DNA from: Bacillota bacterium
Lineage (GTDB): Bacteria; Bacillota; Clostridia; Oscillospirales; Acutalibacteraceae
Direction of reading: 5' to 3'
Assembly: GCA_023390175.1 (NCBI GenBank)
Contig: JAEWDK010000023.1
Coordinates: 1 to 33,209, forward strand
Length of the DNA: 33,209 nt
Shown here: positions 15,060 to 22,294 of the stretch, in pieces
Layout: the number at the start of each line of letters is the position of its first letter
Numbering within the stretch: position 1 is the first letter of the stretch
Translations under genes and position numbers: made by a program
Notes under the pieces: generated by a model
Told to the model about the DNA's origin: nothing
Databases searched by the model: none
What the model saw: only the letters and a program-made list of their open reading frames with translations

Positions 15060-16211
15060 TTATAAACCTCCCATCGTGATGCCCTGTTCAGGCGTTTGTT
15101 CCGTGACAGCGCCGCGCAGTGTTTCCGCCGCTTCCGCGATAACCGGATCGCCGGAAAAGCTGGCGAGTCGCGTGTAATCCTCCGGCAGCTTTTGTTCGCC
15201 GTTCAGCGTGATCGCGAGATCCACGGTGGCGATCCCGTCCTTGGTCACGCCGAGCCGCTTGTTGCCGCTGCCTATGTCGTTATATAACCGGATTGCATCC
15301 GGAAGCGTCAGGCCGCCGGTAAACTTTTCACCGGGGGTATTGTAATCCTGAAAAACGAACCAGTTGTAGCTGTGGGGGCGTGCGTTGTCCGCGGCGTTGC
15401 GGAGCAGTTCCTTTCCGGCCTCCGTGAGTCCATGCTCCTGCGCGGGAGCTTCCTGCTTCATGTTCATCCGCTGCGCCCGCAGGTCGAAGGCGGTGAGGTA
15501 GGCGTGGTAATCTCCGGGGCCGGGATTGCACCGCAGGCAGTAGCGGTAACGCTCGGTTTCAATAATGTAGCCGTAGTTTTGCCGCCAGCCGCCTTCAATT
15601 TCTCCGCCACGATTGCCGCAGTAGCTGGTCATGGCGCTGAGATTTTTCAGCGGGCCGGTTTCCCGGAGCTCATTGACCAACTCCGTCAGCTCCGCCTTGA
15701 ACTCGGGGCTGTTCAGCGACTCGTCGCCGCGTGGATGCCAGGTGTGCCAGAACTCGTCGCCGTCGCGCCCGAAATCGATGCGGACATGGCCGATGGCACC
15801 CAGCGCCGCGTCCTGTTCCTTCGGCAGGGCATAAAAAAATCCCGCCTCATTGGGAGAGGCGGGATGCAGAACAAATTTCTGGTTGTCGGGCGCAAGCGCG
15901 ATGCCGTGTTCCTCGCAGAATTCCGGCAGCGTCAGGCATTCCCCGAGGAAGTTGAGCTTGCCGCGCAATCGGCGGAAGCCCTCCTTGGGAATGGTCACCG
16001 GCTTGGCAGTCAGCACCGTACCGGCGTGATTGACGGCAACCTGATTTTCCAGCGTCGTCGGCTTGCCGGGATCGTAGTCGGAGCCGCGCAGGTCGTAGCA
16101 GTGGAAGCCTTCGGGCACCGTGCCGCGGTCAATGCGGGAATCCGTGAAGAGGGCTGGCTTCCCGAAAAGCTCCACATGCTCATATTGTTCTTCTCTTGCG
16201 TTTACGCTCAT
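15060..16211 (-). CDS. LPD28-like multidomain protein with internal terminator-like hairpin
   Basis: This 383-residue protein has an N-terminal region (about residues 9-75: YEHVELFGKPALFTDSRID, then FHCYDLRGSDYDPGKP) resembling the LPD28 domain of large polyvalent proteins. The middle (FWHTWHPRGDES, then YRYCLRCNPGPGDYHAY) and C-terminal parts (HSYNWFVFQDYNTPGEKF) are not recognised, although the last is somewhat YodL-like. The tail TPEQGITMGGL matches its neighbours and encodes the ribosome-binding site of the DUF4314 gene. A near-perfect terminator lies inside the coding region. Function is unknown; context suggests a role in establishment of the element. Confidence 0.6.
   Translation of the reverse strand: MSVNAREEQYEHVELFGKPALFTDSRIDRGTVPEGFHCYDLRGSDYDPGKPTTLENQVAVNHAGTVLTAKPVTIPKEGFRRLRGKLNFLGECLTLPEFCEEHGIALAPDNQKFVLHPASPNEAGFFYALPKEQDAALGAIGHVRIDFGRDGDEFWHTWHPRGDESLNSPEFKAELTELVNELRETGPLKNLSAMTSYCGNRGGEIEGGWRQNYGYIIETERYRYCLRCNPGPGDYHAYLTAFDLRAQRMNMKQEAPAQEHGLTEAGKELLRNAADNARPHSYNWFVFQDYNTPGEKFTGGLTLPDAIRLYNDIGSGNKRLGVTKDGIATVDLAITLNGEQKLPEDYTRLASFSGDPVIAEAAETLRGAVTEQTPEQGITMGGL
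15833..15865 (-). terminator. Intragenic terminator-like hairpin inside the LPD28-like gene
   Basis: On the minus strand ATCCCGCCTC and GAGGCGGGAT form a perfect ten-pair stem with loop TCCCAAT, followed directly by a T run. It is in frame within codons for HPASPNEAGFFY, about one third into the gene. It has every sequence feature of an intrinsic terminator. Confidence 0.7.
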
Positions 16212-16275
16212 GTCACTTTTTCATCTCCTTCTTGTTTTGTCAAGCACACAGGATACCATGAAGCGGCGGGAATAG

Positions 16276-16855
16276 CTATCCCATATTCATGCCGCCGAGT
16301 TCCTGATCCGGATGGGGCTGGGTAAAATCCAGCAGGGCCTGCTCCGTGCTGTCTTTCCTGAGAACATAGCCACAGGAAATATACGCGCCGCCGTGATCGG
16401 CATAATACTCGGCACCGATCTTCCCGTAGTCCAGATAAGGCCGGACGCTTTCACTGAAAGGCTTGACGCCGGATTCCACAAGGCAAACGCCCAGATCCCG
16501 GTCGGTAGTGATTTCGGGAACGAGAATATAATCCTCCAGCCGTTCTCCGATGGCGATCACGTCATCCAAGTTATTTACAGACTCGGCGTCCAGCGCGCCC
16601 TCGAATACGAGGCACTGCTCACGGTCCAGCGTGTTGACGCTTTTTTAGCTGATCGGGATCATTTACGTCTGCGCGCTTCAAGTAGCGTCCGATATTCCAG
16701 ACGTTGCTTATGGTGCCGTAGATGCGAGTGGAAGCGACATCGCTGCTTGTTTCATCCAGTTGTGACATTACCTCACCCACATCGGCCGGGGTTGCCGGAA
16801 GCTCCAGATATTCGTCGTCATAGGCGCCGTCTCGGGTCAACTGCAGCTTGAGCAT
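16276..16855 (-). pseudogene. ArdA-like gene interrupted by a one-base frameshift
   Basis: The ATG at 16855 has GGGAGG nine bases upstream and begins MLKLQLTRDGAYDDEYLELP. That frame runs through YGTISNVWNIGRYLKRADVN to DPDQLKK and then stops after a few unrelated residues (stop at 16619-16621). The adjacent frame continues the family pattern as VNTLDREQCLVFEGALDAES, then PYLDYGKIGAEYYADHGGAY, and ends in PDQELGGMNMG. The switch is at a run of six A's near 16644-16649 (minus strand CTAAAAAAGC); five A's would give one open frame of about 192 residues. It could be real decay, a sequencing error, or a slippage site. Confidence 0.7.
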
Positions 16856-16856
16856 G

Positions 16857-18023
16857 TCACATTCCTCCCAGCGTCTGTTCCATCCGTTCCGTTTCACTGC
16901 CCGCAAGCACTTCCTCAATGGAAACGAAGCCGTGGTAGCTGACGTAGCCGCCGCCGACATACTGGCCCTGCTCCTGACTCATGCGCTGGCCTCCATACTT
17001 TTGATAGTCATAGAACTCATCCAGATTTTCATCGTATTCAAATCGACCGGATTCCGCGATCATGTACCGCCCGTATTCCGCGGGAGTGGAGACCTTCGGG
17101 ATGAAATCGAACAGGTCGAGTTGTTTCAGAAGATTCCGCGCCTGGGCGAGATCGTCGGGCCGAACCATCTGAAGGACGGCACCGAGTTTTTGCCGGTTGC
17201 CCTGATCCAATGCCGCAAAGCCAGCGCACAGATCATTGACGTCATGGAGGTTCTCACCGCCCAGCAGCGCGGTTAATTCCTGCGGCAGCTCGCTGTCGGA
17301 ATACCGTAGCCGCATGCCTTCGGGAACAGAGATCCCGGTACGGATGGCAGCTCGTTCAATCTGCCAGCCGTTCATAGGAAAGTGGAGCCAGGTGATTGGC
17401 GCGGTATCTTGAGAAACCCTGCGATCCGTTATCGCAACGGTCAGCACGGTATTGCCGCTGTACAGGTAGTCGGGAAAGTGCTGTCCGTCGTAGAGTTGTT
17501 CCAGCTGCATGCCGTTGTCATAGACGACGCCGTAAGGCGTGACCTTACCGTTCTCGTTGAGCAGAAGGGTTAGGGCCAGCTTTCGGGCGTCGACTGACTG
17601 CAGTTCTTCTGCCGTCGCGCCGCCATGGATGTCCAGATAATGCGCGCGGCCAATGGAGGCGAGGTCGGAGAAATCCTGCACCACTGTTGCGTCCTGACAG
17701 CAAAAAGTCAGATTGATGAGATCGGTCATGTCAAAATAGCCGCGGCTGACAGCCACACCCTGAAACTGCGCGAGCTCGCGCCGGTCAAAGCTGTCCAGAC
17801 GTTTGACGAGATAGTCCAGCTCGTCAACGTTCACGGCAGTCTTTCCAAGACGCTTGAGGATCGGAACGTCACCGCCGACCGAAGCAACATAGCAGTCGCG
17901 CTCCGTAGCGCTGCCGATACCGATGGGCTCCAAATCCGCGTATACATTTTCCGTGATGGGGAAGCCAACTGTCACGGCCGGTGAGCCGGGCCGGTTTGAA
18001 TTTGATAGGGTTGCGTAGACCAT
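16857..18023 (-). CDS. ArdA-like antirestriction-family protein, first gene of its operon
   Basis: This is a 388-residue protein. ATG 18023 is preferred; an in-frame ATG at 18080 lies inside a terminator hairpin. Landmarks are VDELDYLVKRLDSFDRRELA, DMTDLINLTFCCQDATVV, ASIGRAHYLDIHGG and FIPKVSTPAEYGRYMIAESG. These match the ArdA-like proteins of clostridial elements and the paralogues downstream. ArdA is a known DNA-mimic inhibitor of type I restriction. The tail ERMEQTLGGM is encoded by GGA GGA ATG, which is also the ribosome-binding site of the next gene one base downstream. It faces away from the defence island that starts 0.5 kb away. Confidence 0.7.
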   Translation of the reverse strand: MVYATLSNSNRPGSPAVTVGFPITENVYADLEPIGIGSATERDCYVASVGGDVPILKRLGKTAVNVDELDYLVKRLDSFDRRELAQFQGVAVSRGYFDMTDLINLTFCCQDATVVQDFSDLASIGRAHYLDIHGGATAEELQSVDARKLALTLLLNENGKVTPYGVVYDNGMQLEQLYDGQHFPDYLYSGNTVLTVAITDRRVSQDTAPITWLHFPMNGWQIERAAIRTGISVPEGMRLRYSDSELPQELTALLGGENLHDVNDLCAGFAALDQGNRQKLGAVLQMVRPDDLAQARNLLKQLDLFDFIPKVSTPAEYGRYMIAESGRFEYDENLDEFYDYQKYGGQRMSQEQGQYVGGGYVSYHGFVSIEEVLAGSETERMEQTLGGM

Positions 18024-18066
18024 GGAGCATTCCGCCTTTCTTTTCTGAATTTTTATATCGGGGTAT

Positions 18067-18088
18067 AAAAAAAGAGCCATGCTCTCTT
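18067..18088 (-). terminator. Terminator upstream of the ArdA-like operon
   Basis: On the minus strand AAGAGAGC-ATG-GCTCTTTT, with a five-pair core and A/G-T extensions, runs into seven T's. It would end transcription from 18122-18442 before the ArdA-like operon. Confidence 0.6.
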
Positions 18089-18121
18089 CAATGGACTTAC
18101 GTGATCCTCAAAGCACTGTAA

Positions 18122-18442
18122 TCATCCCTTCTCTAAAAGTGTAGGTTCAATATAATCACTTTTTTCTGCCAAATTAAGCGCTTGCGCTTCTATACGTGAA
18201 GGGGGGGTAAGGCCACGGAGAAATACTTTGATGAGGCCAGTGTCATCATCACCGTCTGTACTCACAATACCAGTCTGAAGAACAGATTGTCCAGCTTCGC
18301 TCTCCGCTTCCCTGACCTTTGCAAACAGACCGACGATGATGAGCAGGGCGGTATGACCCTTGAAATTGAGAAAGGGCGTTTTTGCTTTCGCTTGACCGCG
18401 ACTTACAGCGAGGAGCGAAGAAAGACTCAAGCGACCGAGCAA
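18122..18442 (-). CDS. Small hypothetical protein, start uncertain
   Basis: This open frame of up to 106 residues uses a TTG start; no ATG in frame and no good ribosome-binding site support it, so the true 5' end may differ. It reads FNFKGHTALLIIVGLFAK-like in its middle and then REAESEAGQSVLQTGIVST, ending in YIEPTLLEKG. It is not recognised. It sits in the junction between the GC-rich element genes and the defence island and is followed by a terminator on its own strand. It could also be the remnant of a longer gene. Confidence 0.35.
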   Translation of the reverse strand: MLGRLSLSSLLAVSRGQAKAKTPFLNFKGHTALLIIVGLFAKVREAESEAGQSVLQTGIVSTDGDDDTGLIKVFLRGLTPPSRIEAQALNLAEKSDYIEPTLLEKG

Positions 18443-18475
18443 AACATGAAACGACGAGAATTAACAAATAATAGC

Positions 18476-18504
18476 TTGACCGATTTCGCTTAAACGAATA
18501 TACT
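18476..18504 (+). promoter_or_regulatory. Sigma-A-type promoter of the defence island
   Basis: A -35 box TTGACC and -10 box TATACT are separated by exactly 17 bases. The spacer contains the imperfect palindrome TCGCTTAAACGA, a possible operator. The first gene begins 45 bases after the -10 box. Confidence 0.7.
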
Positions 18505-18548
18505 ATATATGATTGTTTTATACGGCGCTTTATCACGAGGTGTTGAAG

Positions 18549-18758
18549 ATGAATGGATATATTACGGTTCAGGACGCCGCCAACAAATGGGGCATTACTC
18601 CAAGGCAGGTTCAGATACTGTGTAAGAAAAACAGGATACAAGGCGCTTCTCGTATGAGCCGGATTTGGATAATCCCGGAAGACGCAGAAAAGCCAACGGT
18701 AAGTCGAAAAGCGCAATGTAAAGAAGGAGGAATCGACGATGCTGCAAACGGAATATAA
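18549..18758 (+). CDS. Small helix-turn-helix DNA-binding protein
   Basis: This 69-residue protein starts at ATG 18549 with GAGGTG about eight bases upstream. The N-terminal 45 residues have the MerR/excisionase-like pattern ITVQDAANKWGITPRQVQIL, then NRIQGASRMSRIWIIPEDA. Its end overlaps the first methylase gene by 20 bases in another frame, implying coupled expression. A controller or autoregulator of the restriction-modification genes is the likely role. An excisionase-type function is an alternative, but no integrase is adjacent. Confidence 0.75.
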   Translation: MNGYITVQDAANKWGITPRQVQILCKKNRIQGASRMSRIWIIPEDAEKPTVSRKAQCKEGGIDDAANGI

Positions 18759-19839
18759 GACATCGAAGGTTGATCTCTCCTCTGCACCTTGGACGATGCA
18801 TGAGTTCTTTGCCGGAAGCGGATTGGTTGCGTATGGATTAAGAGGGATGTTTGCTCCAGTTTGGGCAAACGATATCAGCGAGCAGAAGGCCGCTGTCTAT
18901 GAAGCTAACTTTGGTGACGATCACTTTATCCTCGGAGATATAAAAGACGTCAATGGACATGACCTGCCATTCGCTCACCTCTCTTGGGCGAGCTTCCCTT
19001 GCCAAGACTTATCGTTGGCGGGGTCGTTGGGCGGTATACACGCGTCAAGAAGCGGCCTAGTATGGGAGTGGCTGCGCGTCCTTGATGAAATGGATGAGAT
19101 GCCCAAGGTTTTACTTTTGGAAAACGTCTCCGGTCTCCTATCGACGAATAAGGGAGACAATTACCGCGTACTACACATGGCTCTTGTGGAACGCGGTTTT
19201 GACTGCGGTGCTATCGTTTTGAACGCGTCGCATTTTGTGCCGCAGTCTCGGCCAAGAGTTTTCATTATTGCCATGCAACACGGGAGCAATGTTCCCAATA
19301 GTCTGATCGGTGACGGTCCCAATTGGCTTCATAATAAGGCCGCTGCCGATTTAGGAAAAACTTTGCCTGGGTGGATTTGGTGGAAAGCAGAAAAGCCGCC
19401 TCGTCGCCGCGAATCGCTGAAAGACGTAGTTGATGAAAACGCGCCGTTTGATAAGGATAGTGTTTTGAGGCTTGTGCCAAAAAATCACCAGCTAAAACTG
19501 GACGGCTATGATACCGTTTATGCTACGGGGTATCGCCGGACGCGTGAAGGCGGGCAGCAATTCGAATTGCGTTTTGACGGAATTGCGGGCTGTTTGCGTA
19601 CGCCTGAAGGTGGAAGCAGCAAGCAGTATTTGATTGTGAAAAAAAACGGAGAGACTCATGCTCGGCTGTTGACTGTCCGAGAAGCCGCCCGCTTGATGGG
19701 CGCGCCAGACAGCTTCGTCCTCCCAGGCAGCTATAATGATGGATATAAGGCTATGGGGGACGCGGTCGTAATGCCGGTTGCTCGTTTTATTGGAGAACAC
19801 TTTTTAACGAAGATTGCGGAGGCGGTATATAATGATTAG
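18739..19839 (+). CDS. DNA cytosine-5 methyltransferase 1
   Basis: This 366-residue protein starts at ATG 18739 after AAGAAGGAGG. Motif I is HEFFAGSGLVAYGL (residues 21-34). Motif IV is SFPCQDLSLAG with catalytic C88. Motif VI is LLENVSG, motif VIII QSRPRVFII, motif IX TVREAARLMG, and motif X MGDAVVMPVAR. It transfers a methyl group to C5 of cytosine at a specific DNA site. Its last eight bases overlap the DUF4928-like gene, the expected arrangement for a methylase and its cognate restriction enzyme. The target recognition region at about residues 200-300 does not reveal the site. Confidence 0.93.
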   Translation: MLQTEYKTSKVDLSSAPWTMHEFFAGSGLVAYGLRGMFAPVWANDISEQKAAVYEANFGDDHFILGDIKDVNGHDLPFAHLSWASFPCQDLSLAGSLGGIHASRSGLVWEWLRVLDEMDEMPKVLLLENVSGLLSTNKGDNYRVLHMALVERGFDCGAIVLNASHFVPQSRPRVFIIAMQHGSNVPNSLIGDGPNWLHNKAAADLGKTLPGWIWWKAEKPPRRRESLKDVVDENAPFDKDSVLRLVPKNHQLKLDGYDTVYATGYRRTREGGQQFELRFDGIAGCLRTPEGGSSKQYLIVKKNGETHARLLTVREAARLMGAPDSFVLPGSYNDGYKAMGDAVVMPVARFIGEHFLTKIAEAVYND

Positions 19840-20767
19840 TCATGAAGAACGGCTCAAGGCATTTCAAGCCGACAATAATATTTATACCAAAGGGCCTCTG
19901 TCGGTTGTTGTTCAGTTCACTCGCTTGGTGCAAAGCAAAAGCTTTCCTCTCGATCCCAATGATTTCAAGACGGAACAAGAAGGACAGGTCGCTGGACTTG
20001 GCGGCGGGAATCTTAAGAAGATACTTAAAGAGCATGGCATAACTCAACAGTTATCGGCCGAAGGCGGCAGAACAAGCCGTGGAAGCATGGGCTTGATGAA
20101 GAAGTATGTTGACTTCCTTAATGCATGGAACGTAGAAGAGACAGTTGACTATGCAATCGTGGAAGCGTTTTGGGCAGAGCAGGTCAAGGAGTATTTTCGG
20201 AATCAACCCTTCGTTTTGACTGCCGATACTTCAAAAACTATCGGAGCCAATTTAGACGAGTTGTTTGAGCAAGCTAAAAAACGGCAGGCTCAGAATCCAG
20301 GTACACAGTATCTTGGCACAGTGTTGCAGCACTTGGTAGCGGCGAAATTATGCCTCGTTATGCCTGAAGGCTCTTTTGAAATTCACGGCGCTTCTGTTGC
20401 GGATGCCCCAACGGAACGCAGCGGTGATTTTGTTATCAACAGCACGATCATACACTGCACGACGATGCCGGGCGCGTTGTTGATTGAAAAATGCAAAGCG
20501 AACGTTCGTGGAGGTTGTCATCCGGTTATCATTACGATCTTTGACCGCGTTCATACTGCCCTGAACTTAGCGGAAGATGCCGGGCTTGCAGGGCGCGTTG
20601 AAGTGTGGGATATCCAGCAATTTTTATCGGCCAACGTCTATGAACACAGCTTCTTTGACGAAGGAAAACGCAATTCCACCATCGCCGACATAGTTGGGCG
20701 ATATAATAAAATCGTCTTGGAGACCGAAACTGATCCCAGTCTCCGTATTGAGTTTGAAGCAAGGTGA
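19832..20767 (+). CDS. DUF4928-like protein, candidate type II restriction endonuclease
   Basis: This is a 311-residue protein. ATG 19832 is preferred over a TTG at 19814 because GGAGG lies nine bases upstream of the ATG. It resembles the DUF4928 family, which commonly sits beside C5 methylases. Segments include GSMGLMKKYVDFLNAW, GTQYLGTVLQHLVAAKL, and ERSGDFVINSTIIHCTT followed by LIEKCKANVRGG. The acidic D199 and the E219-K220-C221-K222 cluster could form a PD-(D/E)XK-type site, though the spacing is not canonical. Gene overlap with the methylase argues that it is its restriction partner. Activity is inferred. Confidence 0.65.
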   Translation: MISHEERLKAFQADNNIYTKGPLSVVVQFTRLVQSKSFPLDPNDFKTEQEGQVAGLGGGNLKKILKEHGITQQLSAEGGRTSRGSMGLMKKYVDFLNAWNVEETVDYAIVEAFWAEQVKEYFRNQPFVLTADTSKTIGANLDELFEQAKKRQAQNPGTQYLGTVLQHLVAAKLCLVMPEGSFEIHGASVADAPTERSGDFVINSTIIHCTTMPGALLIEKCKANVRGGCHPVIITIFDRVHTALNLAEDAGLAGRVEVWDIQQFLSANVYEHSFFDEGKRNSTIADIVGRYNKIVLETETDPSLRIEFEAR

Positions 20768-20773
20768 ACTCCC

Positions 20774-21184
20774 GTGGCTGACGTTTTCGATGAAGAAAAG
20801 CGTTCCGAGGTCATGCGTCAAGTCAAGTCCAAAAAGAACAAGTCAACTGAACTTCGATTGATTGAAATATTTAAGCAAAATGGCATTACCGGCTGGCGTC
20901 GAAATTACCCGGTAAAAGGGCACCCGGATTTTGTTTTTCCAAAGCAACGAGTAGCCGTTTTTGTTGACGGATGCTTTTGGCATGGTCATGATTGCCGCAA
21001 CACAACCCCCAAGAAGAATGAGCAGTATTGGGCTAAAAAAATTGCGAGCAACCGGAAACACGACGCCGAGATAACAAGGCTGTTTCAATCTCGCGGATGG
21101 ATTGTAGTACGCATTTGGGAATGTCAATTGACTAAGGAAAAGCAGGTTGCCACATTGGAAATTATAAAAGAGGCTCTTGAATAA
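20774..21184 (+). CDS. vsr: Very-short-patch mismatch repair endonuclease Vsr
   Basis: This 136-residue protein has a GTG start six bases after the preceding stop. It carries Vsr landmarks: DEEKRSEVMRQVKSKKNKST, KGHPDFVFPKQRVAVFVDGC, FWHGHDCR, then KIASNRKHDAEITRLFQSRG and WECQL. Vsr nicks DNA 5' of the T in T:G mismatches that arise when 5-methylcytosine deaminates. It typically accompanies C5 methylases, as here where one lies on each side. Length and motifs are normal for the family, so it is probably functional. Confidence 0.93.
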   Translation: MADVFDEEKRSEVMRQVKSKKNKSTELRLIEIFKQNGITGWRRNYPVKGHPDFVFPKQRVAVFVDGCFWHGHDCRNTTPKKNEQYWAKKIASNRKHDAEITRLFQSRGWIVVRIWECQLTKEKQVATLEIIKEALE

Positions 21185-21226
21185 AGGCGTAAATATTTAC
21201 GCTATACAAGATCGGAGGTGGTTGGT

Positions 21227-22294
21227 ATGCCCGTATATGATCACAGTGAACGTAATCAAAATATAGCTATTGATCTTTTTTGCGGATGCGGCGGAGTCAC
21301 AGAAGGGTTAAAGCAAGCTGGCTTTACAGTGGTAGCCGCGGTTGACAACGACCCCATCTGTTGTAACACATATAGGGCCAACCATCCTGAAGTTGCTCTT
21401 ATAGAGAAAGATATTTGTAAAACGAGCGCAAGATCTTTGAAGCTGTTATTAGGAAAGCGAAAACTCGACCTACTTGTTGTATGCGCCCCTTGCCAGCCAT
21501 TCAGCAGCCTTAACAAATCCGATAAGCCTGATGATCGTATTTATCTTATTCTACAAGCAATCAGATTTGCCAAAGCGCTCAAACCGGCTTACTTATTATT
21601 TGAAAACGTTCCTGGGCTAACAAAGAATCAATCCGTAGTAGGAACGCTGAAATCAGAGCTTGAGAAATTGGGGTATATTCTCAGCAAACCTCAACAGGTT
21701 GATGCCGCAGATTATCAAGTGCCGCAAAGGCGAGTCCGTTGCGTTATTATTGCATCAAGAAAAGGTACAATAACAATACCGGCTCCAACAACTCCAGCTG
21801 GAAACAGAATCACTGTAAGAGACGCTATTGGCAATTTGCCTGATGTAGATGGAGTAGATAAGGATAAAAAAGACCCATTGCATATTCGCCGACACCATAG
21901 CGATATTACCATACAGCGGTTGCAACATATACCTCATGACGGAGGAAGCAGGAGCGATCTCCCCGATGAGTTAGTATTACCGTGCCACAAAAAGCTCGAT
22001 GACGAAGGCAACATGACGCATTACTGCGATGTATATGGACGTATGCATTGGGATGATGTATCTCCAACGCTTACAACCGGATGCACCGATGTTACAAAAG
22101 GGCGATATGCTCACCCCTGTTACGACAGAGCAATTACGCTACGCGAAGCCGCACTTTTGCAAACCTTCCCTGTTAGATACCAATTCTGTGGTAACGCAGG
22201 GCAAATCGCGAAGCAAATTGGAAATGCCGTTCCGGTTAATCTTGCAAAAAATCTAGCTTCGGCTTTTCTGCATGGCAAGGAGGAAAAAGCATGA
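21227..22294 (+). CDS. DNA cytosine-5 methyltransferase 2
   Basis: This is a 355-residue protein. ATG 21227 is preferred because GGAGG lies eight bases upstream; a GTG nine bases earlier overlaps that site. Motif I is AIDLFCGCGGVTEGLKQAGF, motif IV VCAPCQPFSSLNK with catalytic C89, motif VI LFENVPGL, motif VIII QRRVRCVII, motif IX TLREAALLQTFP, and motif X QIGNAVPVNLA. It is clearly diverged from the first methylase, so it is not a recent duplicate. Two C5 methylases in one operon suggest an asymmetric recognition site methylated on each strand, or two specificities. Its TGA overlaps the helicase ATG (ATGA). Confidence 0.93.
   Translation: MPVYDHSERNQNIAIDLFCGCGGVTEGLKQAGFTVVAAVDNDPICCNTYRANHPEVALIEKDICKTSARSLKLLLGKRKLDLLVVCAPCQPFSSLNKSDKPDDRIYLILQAIRFAKALKPAYLLFENVPGLTKNQSVVGTLKSELEKLGYILSKPQQVDAADYQVPQRRVRCVIIASRKGTITIPAPTTPAGNRITVRDAIGNLPDVDGVDKDKKDPLHIRRHHSDITIQRLQHIPHDGGSRSDLPDELVLPCHKKLDDEGNMTHYCDVYGRMHWDDVSPTLTTGCTDVTKGRYAHPCYDRAITLREAALLQTFPVRYQFCGNAGQIAKQIGNAVPVNLAKNLASAFLHGKEEKA

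Noticed and set aside
16640..16652. Programmed -1 frameshifting at the A AAA AAG heptamer of the ArdA-like gene
   Set aside because: The heptamer is in the correct phase, but a -1 shift leads to an unrelated short frame. The family sequence continues in the +1 frame, so an inserted base explains it better.
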